From: M55B129 sp964506505
GTDB lineage: Bacteria > Bacillota > Dethiobacteria > DTU022
Assembly (NCBI GenBank): GCA_964506505.1
Contig: CAZDKY010000025.1
Span: forward strand, 1-26,273
Reading direction: 5' to 3'
DNA length: 26,273 nucleotides
The notes beneath the pieces are model-generated. The model was not told the origin of the DNA. It worked only from the letters and a program-made list of their open reading frames with translations, and ran no database searches. The position numbers and the translations under genes are program-made. Of the stretch, positions 1 through 7,744 are shown piece by piece. The stretch's first letter is position 1, and every line of letters begins with the position of its first letter.

Positions 1-455
1 ACCAGCTTCATAACCGGCACCGGGTTGAAAAAATGCATGCCGATTACTTTTTCCGGGCGTGAGGTAGCCGAAGCCATTTCGGTAATGCTGAGGCCCGAGG
101 TATTAGAAGCAAAGACCGTTTCCGGGAAACATATTTTGTCCAGTTCGCTGTAGAGCTCTTTCTTACGCTCTATACTTTCCACAATCGCTTCGATCACCAG
201 ATCCGCTTCTTTCAGATCGTTTAAATTCGTGACACCCCGGATCCGGTCGGCTATTTCTGCCGCTTCTCCCTTTGTCTTCCTGCCTTTCTCTACTGCCCGA
301 CCCAGATTCTTATTGATGATCCCCAGGCCGCGGCGGACAAATTTTTCATCAATATCGCGCAGGATCACCGGGAATCCGGCCTCAGCCGCTACCTGGGCAA
401 TGCCGCTGCCCATGGTTCCTGCACCGATGACGCCGATCGTTCTGACCTCCATCAT
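1..455 (-). CDS. hbd: 3-hydroxybutyryl-CoA dehydrogenase, N-terminal part (truncated by window edge)
   Basis: NAD(P)-dependent oxidoreductase that interconverts acetoacetyl-CoA and 3-hydroxybutyryl-CoA in butyrate formation or oxidation. I translated it from the minus strand: it opens with MEVRTIGVIGAGTMGSGIAQ, the Rossmann dinucleotide-binding motif of this family, and about 150 residues are visible. The reading runs off the window just after the HFFNPVPVMKLV stretch, which holds the catalytic histidine. The C-terminal dimerisation domain is outside. Two ATG codons lie in tandem at 455 and 452; an AGGGAG ribosome site lies just upstream, so 455 is a reasonable start. It follows the enoyl-CoA hydratase gene by 34 bases and is the third gene of a thiolase-hydratase-dehydrogenase operon. 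Family assignment is firm; the direction of the pathway in vivo is not decided by the sequence. Confidence 0.93.
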   Translation of the reverse strand, partial: MMEVRTIGVIGAGTMGSGIAQVAAEAGFPVILRDIDEKFVRRGLGIINKNLGRAVEKGRKTKGEAAEIADRIRGVTNLNDLKEADLVIEAIVESIERKKELYSELDKICFPETVFASNTSGLSITEMASATSRPEKVIGMHFFNPVPVMKL

Positions 456-489
456 CACACTCTCCCTTCCTTTTGTTCTACCGGTTGTT

Positions 490-1266
490 CTACCGGCCTT
501 TAAACATGGGCGGGCGCTTCTCGAGGAAAGCCCTGGCCCCTTCTTTTTGATCTTCCGTGTCGCATAGTTCGGCGAAAAGAGCAGCTTCCGTTTTTTGCCC
601 CTCGGCCAGGGTCTGCTCCAGGCCCCAGTTAATCGCCTTCTTGGCCAGGTTAACGGCAACGGGGCCGGCCTTTAATATTTTTTCGGCTATCTCCCGGGCC
701 CTGGCCACCGCTTCACCGGCAGCAGTAAGGTGATCGGCCAGGCCGATACGGTAAGCTTCTGCAGCATTGATAATTTCCCCGGTAAAGATCATCTCTTTGG
801 CCTTGCCCAAAGCAATGGTCCGGGGCAAGCGCTGAGTGCCGGCGTAACCGGGAAATATCCCCAGGGTCACCTCGGGCAGGGCCACTTTAGCATTATCAGC
901 CATGACCCGGATATCACAGGCCAGGGCCAGCTCGAGCCCACCACCAAGGGCATAACCGTTCACGGCGGCAATAACGGGAACCGGGCAGTCGGCAATTTTC
1001 TGGTAAACCTGCTGGCCGCGGCGGCTGAGCTGTTCCCCGTTGGCCCTGGTAAGCTGCGGAAACTCGCTGATATCAGCTCCTGCTACAAAGGCTTTCTCCC
1101 CGGCACCGGTGATAATTACTGCTCCCACACCGGCATCCACGCTCAATTCATCAAAGGCACCTTCCAGCTGGTCGATCACCTCCCGGTTCAAGGCATTGAC
1201 CGGCGGTCGGTCAATGGTCACTATTGCCAGGCGATCTTCACGGGCAATCTCAATATATCCGGACAT
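490..1266 (-). CDS. crt: Enoyl-CoA hydratase (crotonase), short chain
   Basis: Cytoplasmic enzyme that adds water to crotonyl-CoA to give 3-hydroxybutyryl-CoA, or the reverse. At 258 residues it has the usual crotonase length. The oxyanion-hole region AFVAGADISEF lies near residues 59-69. Two catalytic glutamates are visible: E112 in GGGLELALACDIR and E132 in LPEVTLGIFPGYAGTQRL. Their 20-residue spacing matches true hydratases, so this is not an isomerase or hydrolase relative lacking one of them. The start at 1266 is preceded by AAAGGAGGATC. The gene lies 24 bases after the thiolase gene and 34 bases before the dehydrogenase gene, forming one transcription unit for C4-CoA metabolism. The symbol crt follows clostridial use; a broader beta-oxidation role is possible. 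Confidence 0.93.
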   Translation of the reverse strand: MSGYIEIAREDRLAIVTIDRPPVNALNREVIDQLEGAFDELSVDAGVGAVIITGAGEKAFVAGADISEFPQLTRANGEQLSRRGQQVYQKIADCPVPVIAAVNGYALGGGLELALACDIRVMADNAKVALPEVTLGIFPGYAGTQRLPRTIALGKAKEMIFTGEIINAAEAYRIGLADHLTAAGEAVARAREIAEKILKAGPVAVNLAKKAINWGLEQTLAEGQKTEAALFAELCDTEDQKEGARAFLEKRPPMFKGR

Positions 1267-1290
1267 TTACAGATCCTCCTTTAAAATTTT

Positions 1291-2472
1291 TCAGGGACGC
1301 TCGAAGATCATGGCCATCCCCATGCCGCCGCCCACGCAAAGGGTGGCCAAACCGAGCCGGTTATGGCGGCGGGCCATTTCATGGAGAAGGGTGACGATGA
1401 TACGCGCCCCGGTGCAGCCCACCGGGTGTCCCAGTCCCACCCCGCTCCCGTTCACATTGACGATAGTCCGGTCCAGCTCAAGCAGCTTCTCACAGGCCAG
1501 GTACTGGGCGGCGAAAGCTTCGTTGAGCTCTATAAGCTCCATTTGGTCAAGGGTCAAATTCGCCTTCTGCAGGGCCCTGCGGGTGGCGGGAACCGGCCCG
1601 TAACCCATCAGATCGGGTTCCACACCGGCCCAGGCATAGGAAACGATGCGGGCCAGGGGGTTCAGGCCGAGCAAGGCGGCTTTATCGGCACTCATGACCA
1701 CGACGGCAGCCGCTCCGTCATTCAAGCCGGAAGAGTTGCCGGCTGTCACAGTGCCGTTTTTTCGAAAGACCGGTTTCAGCCTGGACAGGGTTTCTATAGA
1801 AATATCGCGACGGGGATGCTCGTCGGTATCGGCTATAATTTCGCCCCTGCGGGAGGACACGGCGACAGGAACAATTTCTTCCCTGAACCGGCCGCTGTCG
1901 ATAGCGGCTATGGCATTAAGATTGCTGCGGGCGGCAATTTCATCCTGTTCTTCACGGTTGATACCGTACTTGTCGGCCAGCCGTTCGGCCGTTTCGCCCA
2001 TCAGGATCTTGTAAAAAGGGTCGGTAAGCATCTCCCAGAGGTAATCGGTCATCTCCCCGTGCTGGAGACGCTGCCCCCAGCGGGCACCTTTCAGCACGTA
2101 GGGGGCAGTGCTCATCGATTCGACCCCCCCGGCCACTACAATCTCGGCATCGCCGAGCACAATTTCCTGGTAGGCCGAGGCAATCGCCTGCATGGCCGAG
2201 CTGCACTGGCGCTGGATAGTAAAACCGGTGGTTTGGACCGGAAAACCGCACTCCAGGAGAATGCAGCGGGCGATATTCGGCTCGTCACTGCGCTGGCAGC
2301 AGCAGCCGAAAATAACTTCCTCCACCTGCTCTTTCTCCAGGCCTTCAGCACGGCGGACCGCTTCTTCAACAGCAGCCTTGCCAAGCTGCAGGGCGGAAAC
2401 CTCGCGGAAGACACCTCCGAAATCACCGACAGGGGTGCGCACTGCGCTGACAATCACTACTTCTTTCTGCAT
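1291..2472 (-). CDS. thlA: Acetyl-CoA C-acetyltransferase (thiolase)
   Basis: Condenses two acetyl-CoA into acetoacetyl-CoA, or cleaves it. The 393-residue protein shows the complete catalytic set: nucleophile C90 in QRQCSSAMQA, the NEAFAA loop near residue 317, H349 in GLGHPVGCTGAR and C379 in CVGGGMG. I start it at ATG 2472 because GGAGGTGG lies six bases upstream; an in-frame ATG 15 bases earlier would place the ribosome site inside the gene. It is the first gene of the operon with the hydratase and dehydrogenase, and its leader region is separated from the acs operon by a terminator. An unusual CCC run (residues 57-59, EEVIFGCCCQR) sits where most thiolases have one or no cysteine. Biosynthetic and degradative thiolases cannot be told apart here with certainty; the neighbours favour acetoacetyl-CoA chemistry. 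The symbol is by analogy (atoB is equally possible). Confidence 0.93.
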   Translation of the reverse strand: MQKEVVIVSAVRTPVGDFGGVFREVSALQLGKAAVEEAVRRAEGLEKEQVEEVIFGCCCQRSDEPNIARCILLECGFPVQTTGFTIQRQCSSAMQAIASAYQEIVLGDAEIVVAGGVESMSTAPYVLKGARWGQRLQHGEMTDYLWEMLTDPFYKILMGETAERLADKYGINREEQDEIAARSNLNAIAAIDSGRFREEIVPVAVSSRRGEIIADTDEHPRRDISIETLSRLKPVFRKNGTVTAGNSSGLNDGAAAVVVMSADKAALLGLNPLARIVSYAWAGVEPDLMGYGPVPATRRALQKANLTLDQMELIELNEAFAAQYLACEKLLELDRTIVNVNGSGVGLGHPVGCTGARIIVTLLHEMARRHNRLGLATLCVGGGMGMAMIFERP

Positions 2473-2709
2473 AGGCCACCTCCACAATTTTGATCCAGCC
2501 TCTGATTTTTAACTAGTGTATTACAGATCGTCTGCTGCAGTTATTCTTCTTAATAGATAAACCAATAAATTTGGAGAAACATACAATTCTGTTCGCCCGG
2601 CCGGGGTAGCCCGCTTCTTTTTTATCAAAGTTAAGCGGGTCAAAAAGATCATCTATTTCCGCACATATAGTCTGCTTTTGGCTAACAACATGCCGCTGAA
2701 AATATTTTT
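2473..2709. other. Intergenic leader of the thiolase operon
   Basis: This roughly 240-base AT-rich stretch separates the acs operon terminator from the thiolase gene and must carry the thiolase operon promoter if that operon is transcribed separately. I see no coding frame worth calling. On the minus strand no pair of good -35 and -10 boxes with 16-18 base spacing stands out. The only clear structure is an inverted repeat at 2610-2639, listed separately. Confidence 0.5.
2610..2639. repeat. Inverted repeat upstream of the thiolase operon
   Basis: Arms CCCGCTT (2610-2616) and AAGCGGG (2633-2639) are perfectly complementary. An inner CTTT/AAAG pair (2617-2620 and 2627-2630) extends the stem with a two-base bulge. 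It lies about 140 bases upstream of the thiolase start. It could be an operator or a leader hairpin. On neither strand is it followed by a clean T run, so I do not call it a terminator. Confidence 0.45.
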
Positions 2710-2738
2710 AAAAAGGGCAGGCCGCAATGGGCCTGCCC
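2710..2738 (-). terminator. Rho-independent terminator of the acs operon
   Basis: A nine-base perfect GC-rich stem, GGGCAGGCC (2715-2723) and GGCCTGCCC (2730-2738), encloses a six-base loop. On the minus strand it is followed directly by TTTTT (2714-2710) and more A/T. It lies about 60 bases after the metF stop, so it ends the cooC-to-metF transcript and separates it from the thiolase operon. Confidence 0.9.
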
Positions 2739-2800
2739 TGGTGCAGTTCATACCTGTGTTGTCTTTAAACGCTTCGGGTGATTATCGGCCCGATTCATGA

Positions 2801-3718
2801 TTAAACCTTTGGAGGGGGGTAGATACCGGCCCGTTCAACAATCTCGGGGACCTTTTCTTCCCAGGCGATGGCCATGATATGGACTCCGGCTACCCCTTCA
2901 ATTTCTTTCAGCCGCTGGATAGTCTCCACGGCAATAGTCAGGCCTTCGGCCTTTTTGTCTTCGGCTCCCTTCATCCGATCAATCAGAGCATCGGGAATGG
3001 TAATCCCTGAAACGTTGTTTTTCATGTACCTGGCTGCGCCCAGCGATTTGATCGGGGTCACACCGCCGAGGATGGCTATTTTCTTATGCAGGCCGCGTTC
3101 GCGGACTAATTCCATGAAACGCTCGAAACGATCCAGATCAAAAATACACTGGGTCTGGATAAATTTAGCTCCGGCCCGCACCTTCTTTTCCAGCCGTGTA
3201 ACCCTGTATTCAAAGGGATCGGCAAAGGGGTTTTCCACTGCGCCGAGGAAATAGTCGATATCGCCTTCCACTTCATCGCCACCCATAAATTTCTTCTCAT
3301 CACGCATATCCTTCAGGCCTTTGAGCAACTGTATGGAGTCGATGTCGTAAACACCCTTCGAACCTGTTTCGTTACCAAATTTCTGGTGATCTCCGGCTAT
3401 GCAAAGAATGTTTTTGATACCCAGGGCATAAGCACCCAGCACATCGCTCTGGATGCAGATCCGGTTCCGGTCACGCACGGTGATCTGGATGATCGGTTCG
3501 ATACCCATCTGGACCAGGGTTGCCCCGCAGGCAATACTGGAAGTGCGCACAATGGCTGTCTGGTTGTCGGTTATATTGCAGGCCACGACATGGTTGCGCA
3601 TTCCTTCGGCATTTTCTTTGAATTCAGTAAGATCGGCCCCTTTTGGCGGGCCGAGTTCGCCAGTTGCAACAAATTGTCCACTATTGATTGCTTTTTCCAG
3701 ATTGCTAACCGCGGTCAA
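2801..3718 (-). CDS. metF: Methylenetetrahydrofolate reductase, catalytic subunit (MetF, MetVF type)
   Basis: Flavin enzyme reducing 5,10-methylene-THF to 5-methyl-THF, the last step of the methyl branch of the Wood-Ljungdahl pathway. About 305 residues form the TIM-barrel MetF domain. Visible family features are the N-terminal GELGPPKG stretch, the NITDNQTA segment and the IAGDHQ segment that fits flavin/folate binding. It follows metV with a short overlap, the usual arrangement of the two-subunit enzyme. Start choice is uncertain: ATG 3727 touches the AGGGAGG ribosome site with no spacing, whereas TTG 3718 lies nine bases after it, so I prefer TTG. The electron donor is not shown; no hdrABC/mvhD or rnfC-like gene follows it, only a terminator. 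Confidence 0.92.
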   Translation of the reverse strand: MTAVSNLEKAINSGQFVATGELGPPKGADLTEFKENAEGMRNHVVACNITDNQTAIVRTSSIACGATLVQMGIEPIIQITVRDRNRICIQSDVLGAYALGIKNILCIAGDHQKFGNETGSKGVYDIDSIQLLKGLKDMRDEKKFMGGDEVEGDIDYFLGAVENPFADPFEYRVTRLEKKVRAGAKFIQTQCIFDLDRFERFMELVRERGLHKKIAILGGVTPIKSLGAARYMKNNVSGITIPDALIDRMKGAEDKKAEGLTIAVETIQRLKEIEGVAGVHIMAIAWEEKVPEIVERAGIYPPPKV

Positions 3719-4382
3719 TTTTAACATCCTCCCTTACTGTGGTTCTGGCTCCCCCGTGATGCGATGTCGACCAGTCTTTCGGAGGTTCAATCTCATCCAG
3801 ATCTGATAGCCGTCCATATTCAGTCAGGCGCTCAATGATAAGGTGCCAGGCACAGTCCACATCCTTGCCCAACTCGCACTTACCGTCGGCCGACCCACCA
3901 CAGGGACCGTTGAGAATACTCTTGGCACAGCGGGTAATGGGACAGATACCCATGGTCTTATGGAGAACACAGTTCCCGCAGCCGACACATCGTTCGACCC
4001 ATTCCCCCTGTTCCGCCGGATAACCCATCGAGGTAGTGTTCAAACCAGGGAACACCCGCAAAGATGGATCCCTTTCAATAAGAACCTGCACTCCCACACC
4101 GCAGGCAAGTGAAAGGATCGCATCATATTTCTTTAGTTCGTCAAGAACTTCGTCGATCATTTCAAACTCACACTGCCGTTCAATGGAAAATACGTCTACT
4201 ACACCGTCAATATTTTCTTTCTTGCGGTGTATGCGGAGAAGCGCCGCTGTCTCTTCTGCTTCCTTCTGGCCACCGGCCATACAAACAGCCACGCAGGAGT
4301 TGCATCCCAAAACCAGGACACGTTTGTACGGGGCAACCATAGCAGCGATTTCTTCAAGCGGCTTACGTTCCGCGATAATCAT
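3705..4382 (-). CDS. metV: MetV, Fe-S/zinc subunit of methylenetetrahydrofolate reductase
   Basis: Partner subunit of MetF in acetogen-type methylene-THF reductase; in this family it carries metal or Fe-S centres and passes electrons to MetF. The 225-residue protein starts MIIAERKPLEEI and is rich in cysteine: C27, C30 and C34 near the N-terminus, then C132, C135, C138, C147, C152, C161 and C169 in a CVGCGNC...CPITRC...GPCGG block. I use ATG 4382, which has a GGAAGGTGA ribosome site. A frame extending upstream to 4481 would overlap acsE by 41 bases and add a stretch unlike the family. It sits 58 bases after acsE and overlaps metF. Assignment rests on the cysteine pattern and on coupling to metF. 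Confidence 0.9.
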   Translation of the reverse strand: MIIAERKPLEEIAAMVAPYKRVLVLGCNSCVAVCMAGGQKEAEETAALLRIHRKKENIDGVVDVFSIERQCEFEMIDEVLDELKKYDAILSLACGVGVQVLIERDPSLRVFPGLNTTSMGYPAEQGEWVERCVGCGNCVLHKTMGICPITRCAKSILNGPCGGSADGKCELGKDVDCAWHLIIERLTEYGRLSDLDEIEPPKDWSTSHHGGARTTVREDVKIDRG

Positions 4383-4440
4383 ACCTTCACCTTCCTTCCC
4401 AACAAATAAATATACTGTTATAACCGCCGTGGCAGTTGAC

Positions 4441-5235
4441 TTACCGATTACGGTTGATGAAAACGTTAACAAATGAGTCACAATAGATATCTTTATTCAA
4501 CAGGATACGGGCGGTGGCAATGGCGGACATCAATTCGTTGTCATTGGCATCGACAATTCCGGCATCCAGCCCGTTGGCCATGGCCATGACGGCAAAAGTA
4601 CGGTTAATAAGGTCACGGTTCTGGGTCCCCTGGGATATATTGCTTAATCCGATCACCGTCTTCGGTGACGGATCGGAAATCAGTTTAATTTCACGCAAAG
4701 TGCGCATAACTTCCGGCCCATGATCCTGGGCCACATTGCAGGGCAAAGTGAGGGGATCAATATATAGCATCTCCGGAGAAAACCCTAAGGAATCTGCTGT
4801 GGCAACCAGTTCCGCTGCCAGGGCAATTCTGCTGTCGGCATCCTTCGGAATACCTTCTTCGTTCATGGCCAGGGCAACCACTTCGGCACCGTACTGCACG
4901 GCCATGGGAAAGACACGTTCCATCTTGGGCATTTCCGCTGGCACCGAATTGATCATGGCCGGTTTTTTACACAGCTTTAGCCCTTCTTCGATGGCGTCGT
5001 AATTGGTAGAATCCAGACAAAGCGGGAGATCACTGACTTCCTGGGTCACCTCAATCAGCCATTTCATTGCTTCAATCTTATTTGGCGAGGCCGGTCCCAC
5101 ATTAAGATCGAGGTAATCGGCACCGCCTTGTTCCTGCCTGCGAGCCCATTCCTGAACCGGTTTGGGATCTTTTCCCTTGATCGCCTTGCCGATATCATTA
5201 TACATGCCGTTAATACGCTCGCCGATGATGATCAT
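4441..5235 (-). CDS. acsE: Methyltetrahydrofolate:corrinoid/iron-sulfur protein methyltransferase
   Basis: Transfers the methyl group from methyl-THF to the cob(I)amide of the corrinoid Fe-S protein, joining the methyl branch to acetyl-CoA synthesis. The 264-residue TIM barrel matches the Moorella enzyme closely in length. The folate-binding residues fall at the same numbers: D75 in LCLDSTN, N96 in MINSVPAE, D160 in YIDPLTLP and N199 in GLSNISQG. Start ATG 5235 has AAAGGAGGT six bases upstream. It follows acsD by 14 bases and precedes metV, placing methyl-THF production next to its use. No odd features. Confidence 0.96.
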   Translation of the reverse strand: MIIIGERINGMYNDIGKAIKGKDPKPVQEWARRQEQGGADYLDLNVGPASPNKIEAMKWLIEVTQEVSDLPLCLDSTNYDAIEEGLKLCKKPAMINSVPAEMPKMERVFPMAVQYGAEVVALAMNEEGIPKDADSRIALAAELVATADSLGFSPEMLYIDPLTLPCNVAQDHGPEVMRTLREIKLISDPSPKTVIGLSNISQGTQNRDLINRTFAVMAMANGLDAGIVDANDNELMSAIATARILLNKDIYCDSFVNVFINRNR

Positions 5236-5249
5236 TTGAAAACCTCCTT

Positions 5250-6227
5250 TTAATAGCTGTTATCCTGCATCAAGTCGTCGATTTGCTTTTCGATGATTTT
5301 GAGAGCCTCGGGGTGACGCATAACCAGCATATCGATCCCCGACTGCAGATAAGCCATCGCCGTGGTCGCTTCCCAGAGAATGCCGCGCTCTTCCTGCTCA
5401 CCCCAGCCTGGTTCGGCCTCGGTAGGAGTGATCGCTTCCTTGGTCCGCCACACCTCGGAGCCAATATTGCCGATCATAGGCATGCCCAGCATCTTATCGC
5501 CCTGCAGGGCGCCATTGCGGGCTCTTTCCATGATAGAAAAGGAATATTCAGCCCCGTAGCCAAGAGCAGCTACGGTCGGGTCAATGATAATCCGGTTGGC
5601 CATGGCCGTGCTCATCTCGATGATCAAAATATTCAGCTGCTTGCAAATGTTGATATCAATCGGCGAAGAGGCAATAATGTTGTGCTTGTTAGCCATACAG
5701 GCACTGTTAACCGCTTTATAGTTTTCCAGTTCCGCCACTCCGAGTAACAGGTTTTCCCCGGCAGCCGCTTCGGCAACAGAAGCATAAATGAGGTTGTCCT
5801 TTTCCGGCTTGCCGCAGCCGATTACAATCAGGGGTACCCCCACCGCCTCCAGAACTTTTTTAACTGCACCCGCACAGTCCTCGGGCGAAGCATCGTTAAT
5901 ATCGGGATCGGCTCCTGCCAGGCGAAGTTGAATCAGGTCTGCCCCGAATTCATCAACACATTTTTTAGCCCATTCACCCGGATCGTTCCAAACATCACCA
6001 TAGAATTTTTCAAAGAAGGGAGGCCATTCCGTCGGAGCAGTATCCCACACTTCAAGGGCCATCACCGGCCGGTTCGGGGTTTCTCCTTCAAAATGGAGAT
6101 AAGGGAGTGATGTTTCACCGCCAACGGTAATGGTATGGCTTCGAGTACCACCCTCTTCTTTGGTAGCACCCAGGACGACCTCGCCTACTTTACTTCTGTA
6201 TTTTTCCTTTAGTATTTCTACAGCCAT
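5250..6227 (-). CDS. acsD: Corrinoid/iron-sulfur protein, small subunit
   Basis: Beta subunit of the heterodimeric corrinoid Fe-S protein (CFeSP), which carries the methyl group from AcsE to acetyl-CoA synthase. The 325-residue TIM-barrel protein has the family start MAVEILKEKYRSKVGEVVLG, the ALEVWDTAP segment and a long conserved C-terminal half (SSPIDINICKQLNI, IDPTVAALGYGAEY). Start ATG 6227 is preceded by AAAGGAGA. It lies 98 bases after acsC and 14 bases before acsE. In the complex this subunit helps cap the cobamide bound by AcsC and docks AcsE. Length and sequence are normal for the family. Confidence 0.95.
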   Translation of the reverse strand: MAVEILKEKYRSKVGEVVLGATKEEGGTRSHTITVGGETSLPYLHFEGETPNRPVMALEVWDTAPTEWPPFFEKFYGDVWNDPGEWAKKCVDEFGADLIQLRLAGADPDINDASPEDCAGAVKKVLEAVGVPLIVIGCGKPEKDNLIYASVAEAAAGENLLLGVAELENYKAVNSACMANKHNIIASSPIDINICKQLNILIIEMSTAMANRIIIDPTVAALGYGAEYSFSIMERARNGALQGDKMLGMPMIGNIGSEVWRTKEAITPTEAEPGWGEQEERGILWEATTAMAYLQSGIDMLVMRHPEALKIIEKQIDDLMQDNSY

Positions 6228-6325
6228 CTAAATTCTCCTTTCGTTCAATATTTCTCGATGAAAGGGTTTTATCCCTCTACCACAACGGCATTTTTGAACA
6301 CCGCTGCTTACATGGCAAATCTGAT

Positions 6326-7657
6326 TTAGGCGAATTTTTCCTTGGCAAATTTGTTAATACCGGAAGCCTCACGCGGACCAACCATAACTTCCCATCCGCC
6401 CGATTCTTCCTCCAGTGATCCCTTCAGAACAGCAACGTAGCCCGGCAGAATCAGGGTATGGCGTTTTACATTTTCTTCGGCTCCCGATTTTTTCAGGGCT
6501 TCGGCAATAATTTCCGCCGAAAACTTGTTGTCGGCATAAGCCGTGAGAACTGAGGTACCGGCGGTATCGACGGAAAGAATCCAGCTCGGAATACGGGTGG
6601 CTTCTATTTCTCCTTCGACTAGGAAGTAGGTTAGAGAAAAATTGGTAGTGATGTAAACAGGGGAATTTTCGTCAGCATCGCCAACGGCGTTCAGTTTCGC
6701 TTCAACAGCCACCGGTTTCTGCGGATCGGTGTAAATATTCTGACGCCAGGAAAGGAGCGGCAGCAGTTGCTGCTTCTCACAGGCTTTCATAACAACCACA
6801 TCGGCATACTTGGTCAAATAAACACCGGCCTGGATCACTTCTTCCCGCGGATCGTCCTTGGAAGTGATAGCAAAAACCGGGTAGCCAAAGGGGCGGAACT
6901 TTTTGCGGACCGCCAGGCGGCGGAACTGGGTCAGGTCAGCCAGCATTTTGCTCGTTTCCCGCGCCCCGCTGTCCAGGACCAGCTCCTTGTAACCAAGGGC
7001 CACCACTTTTTCCACCAGTTCGGCAGTTTCATGCAGATCTTTACCTTTTAAAACGAGTGGGCACTCCTTGCCTTTGGCCAGCTCGGTCATTTTTTCATAA
7101 TTATCAGCCGTTGCCGCCCACAGAAGAGGCTTGCGGTCCGCCACAACATCCAGGGCAGCTTCCATGACAGCCGGATCTTCAGTAAGCAAAACCATCGCCT
7201 TTTCCGTTTTGCCAGCCACTGTTTCGACCGCTTCTTTAAATTTGGCCGCATCACCGGAGTCACATTTAACGGCAACCATATCGGTTACATAATCGAGGCC
7301 GACACGGTGAAATTTGAGATCTTCGAATTTTTCCACCTTGGCAGCGACATCTTCGGTGTCACTGATCAAAACGGCTAAGCCTGTGGGGTGGAAAAAGCGT
7401 TTATCATGACGGAATATTTCTGTTTCTTCCCCAAGATCGACAACGTTATCACCCGTGCCCACCTTGACCAGCTTGATGGGAGGTGCCGAAGCCGAATCGA
7501 GGGCCTCCTTCGCTTCATCGCTGACATAAGGGCAGGCATCGAGTGATGCTTTACCGGCTGCAAGAGCCATGGCAAATGCCAGGCAGGTTGGGGAACCGCA
7601 TTCTTTACAATTAGTCTTGGGCAAATGCTTGTAAATTTCCAAACCGGTTAAACCCAT
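6326..7657 (-). CDS. acsC: Corrinoid/iron-sulfur protein, large subunit
   Basis: Gamma subunit of CFeSP, holding both a 4Fe-4S cluster and the cobamide. The N-terminal cluster motif is clear: C17, C20, C25 and C42 in PKTNCKECGSPTC...DACP. The TIM barrel follows, and the C-terminal region (from about residue 325) is the cobamide-binding domain with TAGTSVLTAY. The 443 residues match the roughly 446 of characterised homologues. Start ATG 7657 has AAAGGAG upstream. It sits 87 bases after acsB. The low-potential cluster reductively reactivates Co(II). The usual reactivating ferredoxin-like gene (acsV) is not next to it and may lie elsewhere. Confidence 0.95.
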   Translation of the reverse strand: MGLTGLEIYKHLPKTNCKECGSPTCLAFAMALAAGKASLDACPYVSDEAKEALDSASAPPIKLVKVGTGDNVVDLGEETEIFRHDKRFFHPTGLAVLISDTEDVAAKVEKFEDLKFHRVGLDYVTDMVAVKCDSGDAAKFKEAVETVAGKTEKAMVLLTEDPAVMEAALDVVADRKPLLWAATADNYEKMTELAKGKECPLVLKGKDLHETAELVEKVVALGYKELVLDSGARETSKMLADLTQFRRLAVRKKFRPFGYPVFAITSKDDPREEVIQAGVYLTKYADVVVMKACEKQQLLPLLSWRQNIYTDPQKPVAVEAKLNAVGDADENSPVYITTNFSLTYFLVEGEIEATRIPSWILSVDTAGTSVLTAYADNKFSAEIIAEALKKSGAEENVKRHTLILPGYVAVLKGSLEEESGGWEVMVGPREASGINKFAKEKFA

Positions 7658-7744
7658 TAATTATCTACTCCTTTCTTTATTATCTTGTATAAGGAAAGGC
7701 TCCGGCTTCATCGTCGCCTCCACCGAAGCTTTTTTACGATCATG

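Noticed and set aside
1363..2493. A 376-codon open frame on the plus strand across the thiolase gene
   Set aside because: It is antisense to an intact thiolase, has no family features and contains low-complexity Gly/His stretches typical of the opposite strand of a GC-rich gene.
4383..4481. Upstream in-frame extension of metV
   Set aside because: It would overlap acsE by 41 bases and lacks a ribosome site, while ATG 4382 has a good one and matches the known N-terminus of MetV.
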